Shown here piece by piece: positions 51,374 to 58,682 of a stretch of DNA of 64,000 nucleotides (positions within the stretch are counted from its first letter, which is position 1; each line of letters starts with the position of its first letter). The DNA is from Salibacter halophilus (GTDB lineage Bacteria; Bacteroidota; Bacteroidia; Flavobacteriales_G; Salibacteraceae). Under the pieces are notes generated by a model, which was not told the origin of the DNA, did no database searches, and saw only the letters and a list, made by a program, of their open reading frames with translations. The stretch lies in NCBI RefSeq assembly GCF_008806325.1, contig NZ_WACR01000007.1, positions 124,001-188,000 on the forward strand, read 5' to 3'. Both the position numbers and the translations under genes were made by a program.

Positions 51374-51847
51374 ATGGATTTACTGAAAACAAAAGAAAAA
51401 TTAGTTGAGGAAGCTTTAAAAGAACTCAATGAGTTACATGAAGGACTCATTCAAACTGCAGAAATGAAGATGCACTCTGGTGCAATTGATGATGAATCAA
51501 TCATGCAGGGTTCTTTTGGTAGCGGAGACAGCGGAATGGAAGATATGTCCAAGGAAACTGCTGCGTTAAAAATGCAGGAAGCTGATCAGGTGAAAGAAGA
51601 TATCAAGGTATACGAACAATACAAGTTTGAAAAACCACACGAGGTTATTGAGCCACTTGCTTTGGTGAAAACAAACAAGGGAAACTTCTTCATCACGAAA
51701 CGACCGCTGAATAAGATTAAAGTAGATGGTGAATTGTATTTCATGATTGCTCCCACAGCCCCAATTTTTGGAGCTATGGAAGGCAAGAAAAAAGGTGATT
51801 CATTCAGCTTTAACGGGAATGAATTCAAAATAGAGGAGCTCGCTTAG
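51374..51847 (+). CDS. GreA/GreB-like protein
   Basis: A 157-residue protein. The N-terminal helical part contains KTKEKLVEEALKELNELHEGLIQTAEMKMHSGAIDDES. The C-terminal FKBP-like part resembles GreA/GreB (VIEPLALVKTNKGNFFITKRP...YFMIAPTAPIFGAMEGKKKGDSFSFNGNEFKIEEL). Similar short Bacteroidota proteins are often mislabelled 3-oxoacyl-ACP synthase. The acidic tip residues of true Gre factors, which act in transcript cleavage, are not clearly placed, so it may bind RNA polymerase's secondary channel without cleavage activity; that is inference. Its stop overlaps the S46 peptidase stop by four bases. Confidence 0.7.
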   Translation: MDLLKTKEKLVEEALKELNELHEGLIQTAEMKMHSGAIDDESIMQGSFGSGDSGMEDMSKETAALKMQEADQVKEDIKVYEQYKFEKPHEVIEPLALVKTNKGNFFITKRPLNKIKVDGELYFMIAPTAPIFGAMEGKKKGDSFSFNGNEFKIEELA

Positions 51848-53982
51848 TTTTTTACGAGCTCCATTTCATCTATTAATCTGTTTGCACCGGCATACTTGTC
51901 GATCACGAAAAGTACGTAGCGAATATCAACCATGATGTTTCGGCAAATCTCTGGATCGTACATGATATCGCTCATCGTGCTTTCCCAGGTTCTGTCAAAG
52001 TTGAGACCTATTAGTTGTCCTTCGCCATTGATTGCCGGGCTACCTGAGTTTCCGCCAGATGTGTGGTTCTGACCGATAAAACACACGCGCAGCTCCCCGT
52101 TTTCATCAGCGTATTGACCAAAATCTTTGCTTTGAATTAAGCTGTGGAGTTTTGAAGGAACATCGTATTCCTTTGATGTTGTGTCCATCTTTTGGATGAT
52201 ACCATCAGTAGTAGTGTAATAGCTGCAATTGATGCCGTCTTTTGGTTCGTAACCATTTATTTTTCCGTAAGACAGGCGGAGTGTGAAGTTGGCATCGGGA
52301 TAGTATTTCTTGTAGTTTGGAAGAAGCGTTTGAAGCGCTTTCATGTAAACTCTGTTCGTAGAGTCGATTGCTTTATTCACCTCAGAATATGGCGGACGCA
52401 CATTATTTGAGTACGAATTGAGTAATGATTGAGCGATTTTGAATGCATCATCTTTCAGAATCTTCTTGCGCTGTTTTGGAGTGTAATTTTCGATGAATTC
52501 TGTAAGTTTTTCTTCATCGTCAAACATCGAGTTTTTGTAGAGCTTTTCAGCAGGTTTTTTGCCGTTGAAGTATTCAATAATTTCATTGGGCCTAACTGAT
52601 TCATTAAGGTTGTTGAGGTACATCGGCATGAGTTTCGCCATGATTTTTTGATCAGTAGGTTGGTGGTAGTCCTTGAAGAAACTTTTAGTGCGTTTGAGCA
52701 TCTTTTCTTTTAAAGATGTAAGCGCAGAATCTGATAGGTTTTCTTTGGTCAGAGCCTCAAATCCATTTGCAAAACGCAACACCTCAGGGCCGTAGTAGTA
52801 AATTTCGATGAGCATAGCTCTGGCGAAATTGTATGGTTTGTAAACCTTGTATAGGCTATCATAAACAGTTGGGATGTTAGCCCAGTCAGATTTCCCTGTT
52901 TCTTTAGCACGAGTAACAAACTGCTTTTCCAATTCCTTCTTTTTTCCAACAGCATTCACGTTTTTGAGTCCGTTAGTTTGACCTTTCCACTTTTTCCAGG
53001 CATTGCTGATGCTCGATTGTTTAGCGGCATACTGGATGTTGATTTTTTTGTCATTCGCCATTGCGTTGCCGATTATTTCGAGTGAAGCATCGCGCATTTC
53101 AATTCTGGCCGGGTTGAGCTTATCGATAGTGTATTCAACCGCTGTAGCAGGTAAATATTCCTCAGTGCTTGCCGGAAAACCAAACACCATTGAAAAATCA
53201 TTTTTTTCGTATCCGTTGAGCGAAATAGGGAAGTGGTGCTTTGGTTGATAAGGCACGTTGTCTTCGCTGTACTCGGCCGGTTTGTTGTTTTCATCAGCAT
53301 AGATGCGAAACATTGAAAAATCTCCGGTGTGTCTTGGCCACATCCAGTTGTCAGAGTCGAAACCGAATTTACCAATCGATGAAGGTGGAGCGCCAACGAG
53401 CCTGATGTCTTTAAAAGTCTCTGTGATAAACATGAAGTATTGGTTACCATGGTAAAATGGTTTTATGTAAGCATCGTAGTGTGTGTCTTCAGTTGCCTTT
53501 TTCGTCAGATTCGAAATGCGAGCACTGATAATTGAGTCGCGTTTTGCTTCAACAAGAGAAGGTGAAATGTCAGCTAGCATTTTTCTTGAGACATCTTCAA
53601 TGCGAACGATGAACGTTGCGGTAAGCCCGGTATTTGGGAGTTCATCTTTCAGCGACTGTGCCCAAAAGCCTTCGGTTAGGTAGTCGTTTTCTACGGTAGA
53701 GTGGCTTTGGATCTGACCGTAACCACAGTGATGGTTGGTCAATAATAAACCATTTGAAGAAATGATTTCACCGGTGCAGCCACCGCCAAATTTTACAACA
53801 GCATCTTTCATACTCGATTGATTAACGCTGTAAATGTCCTCAGCCGTTAACTTGTAACCCATTGATTGCATTTCGCTTTCGTTGAGTTGCTTGAGTAAGA
53901 GAGGAATCCACATCCCTTCTTTTGCAATTGCAGTTGAGCTGATAATTATGGCTGTAAAAAGAGTTAAAAATCGCATTGTCAT
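51844..53982 (-). CDS. S46-family dipeptidyl peptidase (DPP11-like)
   Basis: An exported serine peptidase of about 712 residues that releases dipeptides from peptide N-termini. A signal peptide (MRFLTLFTAIIISSTAIA) precedes a chymotrypsin-like fold. The catalytic His is in LTNHHCGYGQIQSHS, the Asp in DSDNWMWPRHTGDFSMFRIY, and the Ser in SGGNSGSPAINGEG. The specificity segment reads LIGLNFDRTWESTMSDI. The Arg after Phe-Asp matches the Asp/Glu-specific DPP11 type, whereas DPP7 has Gly there. The frame runs open to 54201 but that region lies outside a sensible signal peptide. The ATGs at 53982 or 53976 fit, just after a TAnnTTTG box at 53998-54005. Three GGTCAGANCC words lie inside. Confidence 0.91.
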   Translation of the reverse strand: MTMRFLTLFTAIIISSTAIAKEGMWIPLLLKQLNESEMQSMGYKLTAEDIYSVNQSSMKDAVVKFGGGCTGEIISSNGLLLTNHHCGYGQIQSHSTVENDYLTEGFWAQSLKDELPNTGLTATFIVRIEDVSRKMLADISPSLVEAKRDSIISARISNLTKKATEDTHYDAYIKPFYHGNQYFMFITETFKDIRLVGAPPSSIGKFGFDSDNWMWPRHTGDFSMFRIYADENNKPAEYSEDNVPYQPKHHFPISLNGYEKNDFSMVFGFPASTEEYLPATAVEYTIDKLNPARIEMRDASLEIIGNAMANDKKINIQYAAKQSSISNAWKKWKGQTNGLKNVNAVGKKKELEKQFVTRAKETGKSDWANIPTVYDSLYKVYKPYNFARAMLIEIYYYGPEVLRFANGFEALTKENLSDSALTSLKEKMLKRTKSFFKDYHQPTDQKIMAKLMPMYLNNLNESVRPNEIIEYFNGKKPAEKLYKNSMFDDEEKLTEFIENYTPKQRKKILKDDAFKIAQSLLNSYSNNVRPPYSEVNKAIDSTNRVYMKALQTLLPNYKKYYPDANFTLRLSYGKINGYEPKDGINCSYYTTTDGIIQKMDTTSKEYDVPSKLHSLIQSKDFGQYADENGELRVCFIGQNHTSGGNSGSPAINGEGQLIGLNFDRTWESTMSDIMYDPEICRNIMVDIRYVLFVIDKYAGANRLIDEMELVKN

Positions 53983-53997
53983 AAATTTTGTGAGCGT

Positions 53998-54005
53998 CAA
54001 ATTTA
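53998..54005 (-). promoter_or_regulatory. Bacteroidota -7 promoter box for the S46 peptidase
   Basis: The top strand reads CAAATTTA; the reverse strand reads TAAATTTG (TAnnTTTG), 16-22 bases upstream of the ATG candidates at 53982 and 53976. It is divergent from the box at 54033-54040. Confidence 0.5.
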
Positions 54006-54032
54006 CAATCAAACTTTCACAAATGAGTATCG

Positions 54033-54040
54033 TAAATTTG
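54033..54040 (+). promoter_or_regulatory. Bacteroidota -7 promoter box at an almost leaderless gene
   Basis: TAAATTTG (TAnnTTTG) ends five bases before the ATG at 54045, so a transcript from this box would begin at or about the start codon. Confidence 0.5.
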
Positions 54041-54044
54041 CTCC

Positions 54045-54617
54045 ATGCATGATATTGAACCATATTGGCAATGGCGGGAGTATTACACAGCCGAAACAGA
54101 TAGCAATTCTCCTTTTTTTGAGAGGGAGTATAACGAGTTTGAATTTGAGGATAATGTGTATGGGTATTTAATTCATCCTCAATGGGATAATATTGGTTCA
54201 TCGACTCTGTTTATGAAAATTCTCTATGCAGATTATGATGATGGGTTCGCGATTATTGAGTTGATAGGGGAGTGGAATGATTGCCTTTACAATGATATTA
54301 TGTATTTGAAGCGCAATATTATTGACCACATGTTGGATAAAGGAATCAATAAATTTATCTTAATTGGAGAAAATATTCTCAATTTTCATGCTTCAGATGA
54401 TTGTTATTATGAGGAGTGGTTTGAAGATGTTGAAGAAGGTTGGATTTCACTGTTTAACTTTAGAGATCATCTTTTACAGGAGTTTGAAGCATATGGAATT
54501 GATTACTATTTTATTATGGGAGGAAGACTCACTGATATAGACTGGCGAACCAGAAATCCGAAAAGTTTATTTAGAGAGGTTAGTAGAATGGTAACAAAAA
54601 GAATTTCTTTGTACTGA
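54045..54617 (+). CDS. Acidic cytoplasmic protein of unknown function
   Basis: A 190-residue protein with no signal peptide or membrane helix. It is rich in Trp, Tyr, Phe, Asp and Glu (MHDIEPYWQWREYYTAETDSNSPFFEREYNEFEF..., DDCYYEEWFEDVEEGWISLFNFRDHLLQEFEAYGIDYYFIMGGRLTDIDWRTRNP). The alternation of strands and helices (FAIIELIG, NKFILIGENIL, IDYYFIMGG) suggests an alpha/beta fold. I believe similar uncharacterised proteins occur in Bacteroidota, but I cannot name a family. It is divergent from the S46 peptidase across a compact double promoter. A frame start upstream is blocked. Confidence 0.72.
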   Translation: MHDIEPYWQWREYYTAETDSNSPFFEREYNEFEFEDNVYGYLIHPQWDNIGSSTLFMKILYADYDDGFAIIELIGEWNDCLYNDIMYLKRNIIDHMLDKGINKFILIGENILNFHASDDCYYEEWFEDVEEGWISLFNFRDHLLQEFEAYGIDYYFIMGGRLTDIDWRTRNPKSLFREVSRMVTKRISLY

Positions 54618-54687
54618 AATTTTTGTACATTTATTTCTCTATTTTTGTTTTTAAACAATATTTTGTTGATTTAACTAACACTAGATT

Positions 54688-55176
54688 ATGAAATTTACTT
54701 TCGTATTTTTTATATCGATTTTGTTTTCCATTTCTGTTCAATCTCAAGAGGTTATTGGGGTTACCGGAGACTTTGATACTACGACAACTACATCGACTTC
54801 TGTAGCCTGGACAATTGGAGAGCCAATTATCGAGACATTTGAGAGCCCTAATATTGATGTTGCTTTAACCCAGGGATTTCACCAAAGCGGGTTCCAAATT
54901 GTATTTGTTGAAGAAAAGCCTGCTAGAGATATCAATACAAAGATTTACCCAAATCCGGCTCTCGGTTATTTTAATATTGAATTTACAGGAATACTTCCTG
55001 ATGAAGCTCAATACATGATGTATGATTTTACTGGAAAGCTAGTTCGTGAAGGAACAATTAATAGTCAGATCCAGAGGGTAGAACTTGGCAATCTCGCTAA
55101 CGCACAGTATATATTGAAAATAAAATCTAACAAACTCGACTACGAAAAGACATATCGTCTTCAAAAAATTCAATAA
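54688..55176 (+). CDS. Small T9SS type A sorting-domain protein
   Basis: A 162-residue exported protein with a signal peptide (about 1-19, ending SVQSQ), a short cargo of about 55 residues (EVIGVTGDFDTTTTTSTSVAWTIGEPIIETFESPNIDVALTQGFHQSGF), and a complete T9SS type A sorting domain (KIYPNPALGYFNIEF...YMMYDFTGKLVREG...LANAQYILKIKSNKLDYEKTYRLQK). The short cargo type, with SWTIGE and LTQGFHQ, recurs in Bacteroidota proteins encoded just before large repeat proteins. Here it ends two bases before the next gene, so the two are probably an operon and may form a pair on the surface. Confidence 0.82.
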   Translation: MKFTFVFFISILFSISVQSQEVIGVTGDFDTTTTTSTSVAWTIGEPIIETFESPNIDVALTQGFHQSGFQIVFVEEKPARDINTKIYPNPALGYFNIEFTGILPDEAQYMMYDFTGKLVREGTINSQIQRVELGNLANAQYILKIKSNKLDYEKTYRLQKIQ

Positions 55177-55178
55177 TT

Positions 55179-57977
55179 ATGAAACGATTATTACTAGCAT
55201 TGACCTTAATTTTATTTACCTCAATTTCATTTGCGCAATCTCCTGAAGCGATCAAGTATCAGGCAGTTGCACGTGATGCAAATGGGGATGTTTACGCTAA
55301 TACGAATGTTTCGATGCGTATCAGTGTTTTGGAAACCAGTACAACTGGTCCGGCTGTTTATGTTGAAACACATAGCGTAACCTCGAATGATTACGGGTTA
55401 ATCAACCTTGAGATCGGAACTGGAACACCTGTTACCGGTACTTTTGCCGCAATCGACTGGGGATCTGACCTCCACTATGTGAAAGTTGAAATAGACCCTG
55501 CTGGAGGAAATAATTACGAGGTAATGGGAACATCACAGATGCTTTCAGTTCCTTATGCCCTGTATGCTGAAAATGCTGGAAATACTGATGATGCAGATTC
55601 TGACCCTACAAATGAGCTTATTACAAACGCTCAGTTGAATGGTGCCGGACTTGAAATTGAAGAAGCTGGAAATGTTCAAACAGTTGATCTATCTTCATTA
55701 ATCAACGACAATGATGCTAACCCGGGAAACGAGCTTATCAATAATGTGAGTTATCAAAATGATACAATTACAATTACTGAAGCTGGTATAGATCACATTA
55801 TCGACTTGACTGGTTTGCAGGATAACGATTCTGATTCAACTAACGAAATTCAGGATTTACAGTTAGCCGGTAATATTTTGACGATTACTGATAATAGCTC
55901 TGCAACTGCAATTGATTTATCACCCTATTTAGATAATACAGATCAGCAGTCCCTCAGTATTTCAAATACAGGAACTGTTTTTACAGTTACAATCGCCAAC
56001 GGAAACTCGATCTCGTTTGATGTTGCAGATAACGACAATGATCCAACTAATGAGATTCAATCTCTTTCAAAAACGGGTAATCAAATTTCTTTGAGTAATG
56101 GTGGGGGTACTATTACCGATGATGTTGATGATGCTGATAATGACCCAGCAAATGAAAGCTTGACGAATGCAACTCTTAACTCAACAGATTTGGAGATTAC
56201 CGAATCAGGTAATCTTACAACAGTTGACATGAGTTCGCTTGTTGATGACGCTGATGCCGATCCAAACAATGAGATTCAGACTATATCCAAAACGGGTAAT
56301 CAGATTTCATTGAGTAATGGTGGTGGTACTGTTACTGATGATGTAGATGATGCCGATGCGGATCCATCAAATGAATTTCAAACTATTTCCAAATCAGGTA
56401 ATACTGTAACACTTAGTGATGGAGGGGGTAGTTTTACAGATGATGTAGACGATGCCGATGCCGATCCAGCAAATGAATCCTTGACGAATGCAACTCTAAA
56501 TTTAACTGATTTGGAGATAACAGAATCTGGAAATTTAACTACAGTTGATTTGAGTTCATTAGTAGATGATGCTGATGCTGATCCATCTAATGAATCTGTT
56601 ACAAATTTTGTGTTAAATGGTAATACTCTTGAATTGACAGAGTCAGGGAATTTAAATACAGTTGATTTATCATCACTTTCTGATGCAGATGCAGATCCAA
56701 CGAACGAAATTCAAGATTTATCATTGACTAATGATACATTGACTATTACAAATAATGCTTCTGCAACTGATATTTCACTTCTCAACTATAAACCATTATG
56801 GGAAGTAAATGGTTCAGGCGATAAGTACACTTTTGACAGAGTTGGTATCAATACTAATTCTCCTGGTTTCCCTTTTGAAATAGAAGATACATTGAGTTCA
56901 TCTAGGAATAGGAGTTTGAATATTTCAACTGTTTCATCGTCTTCATCCGGTAGTGGTGCTGCTAACTCACAATCAGCACTGTATATAAATATGTCTGGAA
57001 GTAATTCCTCATATTCTGGTATTAAATCAATTTCAAATGGAAATGCAACCAGAAATTTTGGAGGTTTTTTTGATGCTAATAATTCTACTAATACTAATAC
57101 AGGTATCTATGTGACATCAGGGTTTGGTGGTGTTCAAGCTACAACATCTTATGGTACATTTACTAAAGCTGGTAATGCTACAAATTTGAATATTGGACTT
57201 GTTGGTCAAGCTGATGGAACAGCAGGACTAAATGTTGGAGTAGGAGGTCAAATTAATGGAAATACAGGCGCAGGTTCTAATTACGCATTTTATGGGTTTG
57301 GTGATGAAAGTGGCTCTGGTGATAATTACGGTATTTACTTAATTGCAGAAAACTCAACGGGAACAAATTATGGCGTTTACGCTGATGCTCCTGGTTCTAC
57401 AGGTACTAGTTTTGCCGGGTATTTTGATGGAGATGTTGAGATCACTGGAGACCTAAATGTTACAGGTAATATCTCTAAAGGAGGAGGAACTTTTAAAATA
57501 GATCATCCACAAGATCCAACTAATAAATATTTAGTTCACTCTTTTGTTGAAAGTCCTGAGATGATGAATGTTTACAATGGTAACATAGAAACAGATGCAA
57601 ATGGTTATGCCACTGTAGAGTTACCCGAGTATTTTGAGTCGGCAAATAAAGATTTCCGATATCAATTGACAGTAATTGGATCATTTGCCCAGGCAATAGT
57701 TAAAGAGAAAATTAGTGACAATAAGTTTATTATTCAGACAGATCAACCAAATGTTGAAGTTAGCTGGCAAGTAACTGGAATTAGAAATGATCCATACGCT
57801 CAGAAGAACAGAATTAAGCCTGTTCAAGAAAAACCAGTACAACACAAGGGAACTTACCTTCATCCTGATGCATACGATGCAGATGAGTCGAGGAGTCAGC
57901 ATGAGAAATACGGACCAGATAAGGATAAGCAGCGTAAAGCTCAAAAGCAAATTGAAAAAGACTTAAGTGATAAATAG
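55179..57977 (+). CDS. Large exported Asp-rich repeat protein
   Basis: A 932-residue exported protein. After the signal peptide (about 1-19) comes a conserved Bacteroidota N-terminal domain (about 20-130, SPEAIKYQAVARDANGDVY...MLSVPYALYAENA). A repeat zone follows (about 135-530) of 30- to 45-residue units built on DDADADPxNE, followed by xLTNATLNxTDLEITESGNLTTVDLSSL or QTISKTGNQISLSNGGGTVTDDV; the Asp clusters look like Ca-binding loops. A beta-helix-like Gly/Asn-rich zone (about 600-760) precedes a conserved C-terminal domain (KIDHPQDPTNKYLVHSFVESPEMMNVYNG...SWQVTGIRND) and a charged tail. No T9SS sorting domain is seen. It is probably a surface fibre or adhesin. DNA repeats in 56000-56600 are nearly identical. 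Confidence 0.8.
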   Translation: MKRLLLALTLILFTSISFAQSPEAIKYQAVARDANGDVYANTNVSMRISVLETSTTGPAVYVETHSVTSNDYGLINLEIGTGTPVTGTFAAIDWGSDLHYVKVEIDPAGGNNYEVMGTSQMLSVPYALYAENAGNTDDADSDPTNELITNAQLNGAGLEIEEAGNVQTVDLSSLINDNDANPGNELINNVSYQNDTITITEAGIDHIIDLTGLQDNDSDSTNEIQDLQLAGNILTITDNSSATAIDLSPYLDNTDQQSLSISNTGTVFTVTIANGNSISFDVADNDNDPTNEIQSLSKTGNQISLSNGGGTITDDVDDADNDPANESLTNATLNSTDLEITESGNLTTVDMSSLVDDADADPNNEIQTISKTGNQISLSNGGGTVTDDVDDADADPSNEFQTISKSGNTVTLSDGGGSFTDDVDDADADPANESLTNATLNLTDLEITESGNLTTVDLSSLVDDADADPSNESVTNFVLNGNTLELTESGNLNTVDLSSLSDADADPTNEIQDLSLTNDTLTITNNASATDISLLNYKPLWEVNGSGDKYTFDRVGINTNSPGFPFEIEDTLSSSRNRSLNISTVSSSSSGSGAANSQSALYINMSGSNSSYSGIKSISNGNATRNFGGFFDANNSTNTNTGIYVTSGFGGVQATTSYGTFTKAGNATNLNIGLVGQADGTAGLNVGVGGQINGNTGAGSNYAFYGFGDESGSGDNYGIYLIAENSTGTNYGVYADAPGSTGTSFAGYFDGDVEITGDLNVTGNISKGGGTFKIDHPQDPTNKYLVHSFVESPEMMNVYNGNIETDANGYATVELPEYFESANKDFRYQLTVIGSFAQAIVKEKISDNKFIIQTDQPNVEVSWQVTGIRNDPYAQKNRIKPVQEKPVQHKGTYLHPDAYDADESRSQHEKYGPDKDKQRKAQKQIEKDLSDK
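56040..56600 (+). repeat. Near-identical DNA repeats inside the Asp-rich gene
   Basis: A composite unit of about 320 bases, coding for QSLSKTGNQISLSNGGG...DDVDDAD...LTNATLN...LEITESGNL...VDxSSLVDDADADP, occurs twice or more with only scattered third-position changes (for example 56117-56273 against 56438-56590). Shorter copies sit between and after. Such repeats can change number by recombination. Confidence 0.7.
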
Positions 57978-57987
57978 ATCAAAAAAA

Positions 57988-58013
57988 GCGCAGGGAGTTT
58001 CTCTGCCTTTTTT
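57988..58013 (+). terminator. Terminator after the Asp-rich repeat gene
   Basis: An imperfect stem (GCAGGGAG-TTT-CTCTGC, 57990-58005) is followed by a T-run (58007-58013), directly after the stop at 57977. Confidence 0.7.
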
Positions 58014-58118
58014 CAAAAATCAATGATTTGAAAAAAAATTAACGTCTCTATTGTGCTATTTAACCAAATTTTTTTATCATTGCATTACTCCCCTCACAGG
58101 AACCTACCTCTTTAACTT

Positions 58119-58150
58119 AAAAAAAGCGCTACATGTAGCGCTTTTTTTTT
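58119..58150. terminator. Bidirectional palindromic hairpin
   Basis: AGCGCTACATGTAGCGCT (58125-58142) is a perfect 18-base palindrome, flanked by an A-run (58119-58125) and a T-run (58142-58150), so it can terminate in both directions. No gene ends immediately at it. Confidence 0.75.
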
Positions 58151-58624
58151 ACTATACCGCATTGTGGGTTTATTATAGAGCAAAATAATTTCTCTCTATA
58201 TTATCCTAACAAGAATAGATTTTATAGAATCGATGTGAATCCGTAAACCAACAAAGAAGTAGGTGTGTCAGCTTGCTCCTATTTTCCTTTTTGAAATCTT
58301 TAGGTATTCACTGATCTACATACTCTAATTACATGGTATTTATTTCGTTAAGAATACTCATTGTATCAATTCACTTTATTGAATCTATCAGATTGATAGA
58401 ACGAGAGATGGGCTTAGTTATTTATTAAGGTTTTCAAAGTGTTAAGATTACAAATTGACTTCTACAAGTACTTTTAGCCAGGATATTTAATAAGTAAACT
58501 ATTCTTTAATTGTGATGAATATGGTATTTATTTATGACTTACCATTAACTCGTATCCTCTTAATTTAATATGATATTTACTCTAATCTGATGTTCGTACT
58601 TTTCTATTAATAGACGATGGAATT

Positions 58625-58660
58625 AAAAAAGGCACTGTAATCACTACAGTGCCTTTTTTT
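58625..58660. terminator. Bidirectional terminator after the T9SS type B gene
   Basis: GGCACTGTA-ATCAC-TACAGTGCC (58631-58653) has a perfect nine-pair stem with A-run and T-run flanks. The reverse-strand gene ends at 58683, 23 bases away, so it serves that gene. Confidence 0.88.
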
Positions 58661-58682
58661 AATGGTATAGAACAAAAAATAA

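Larger units (their letters stand above)
23815..55470. repeat. Dense field of the dispersed word GGTCAGANCC
   Basis: Perfect copies of the ten-base word GGTCAGANCC, either strand, by start coordinate. Top-strand form: 24529, 25192, 27010, 28232, 31703, 34273, 35655, 42621, 48889, 50959, 52747. Reverse form GGNTCTGACC: 23815, 27911, 28810, 31574, 39298, 41810, 46122, 47091, 52065, 53709, 55461. Four more lie outside the field: 499 and 60506 (top form), 7966 and 14640 (reverse form). The total is 26, split 13 to 13. The base before the word is C or T in 24 cases, and N is T, G or A in all but one. All copies lie in coding sequences. The full argument is given in the findings. Confidence 0.85.
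57978..58682. other. 705-base gene-free region with three hairpins
   Basis: A region between the forward Asp-rich gene and the reverse T9SS type B gene. It holds the terminator at 57988-58013, the perfect palindromic hairpin at 58119-58150 and the hairpin at 58625-58660. The 58151-58624 stretch is very AT-rich, and I see no coding frame with a start and plausible composition, no tRNA and no promoter match in it. A small RNA between the hairpins is possible but not shown. Confidence 0.6.

Noticed and set aside
53983-54201. Extended N-terminus of the S46 peptidase
   Set aside because: The extra 73 residues place the signal peptide internally, cross a promoter box and overlap the divergent gene.
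55560-56720. CRISPR-like array suggested by regular repeats
   Set aside because: Repeats are in frame, protein-coding and lack constant repeat/unique spacer structure.
58125-58142. The 18-base palindrome as a phage attachment or resolution site
   Set aside because: The A- and T-run flanks make a bidirectional terminator the simpler reading; no integrase or second copy is in the window.
57978-58682. tRNA or rRNA gene in the gene-free stretch
   Set aside because: No T-loop consensus or cloverleaf-compatible segments were found, and the composition is too AT-rich.
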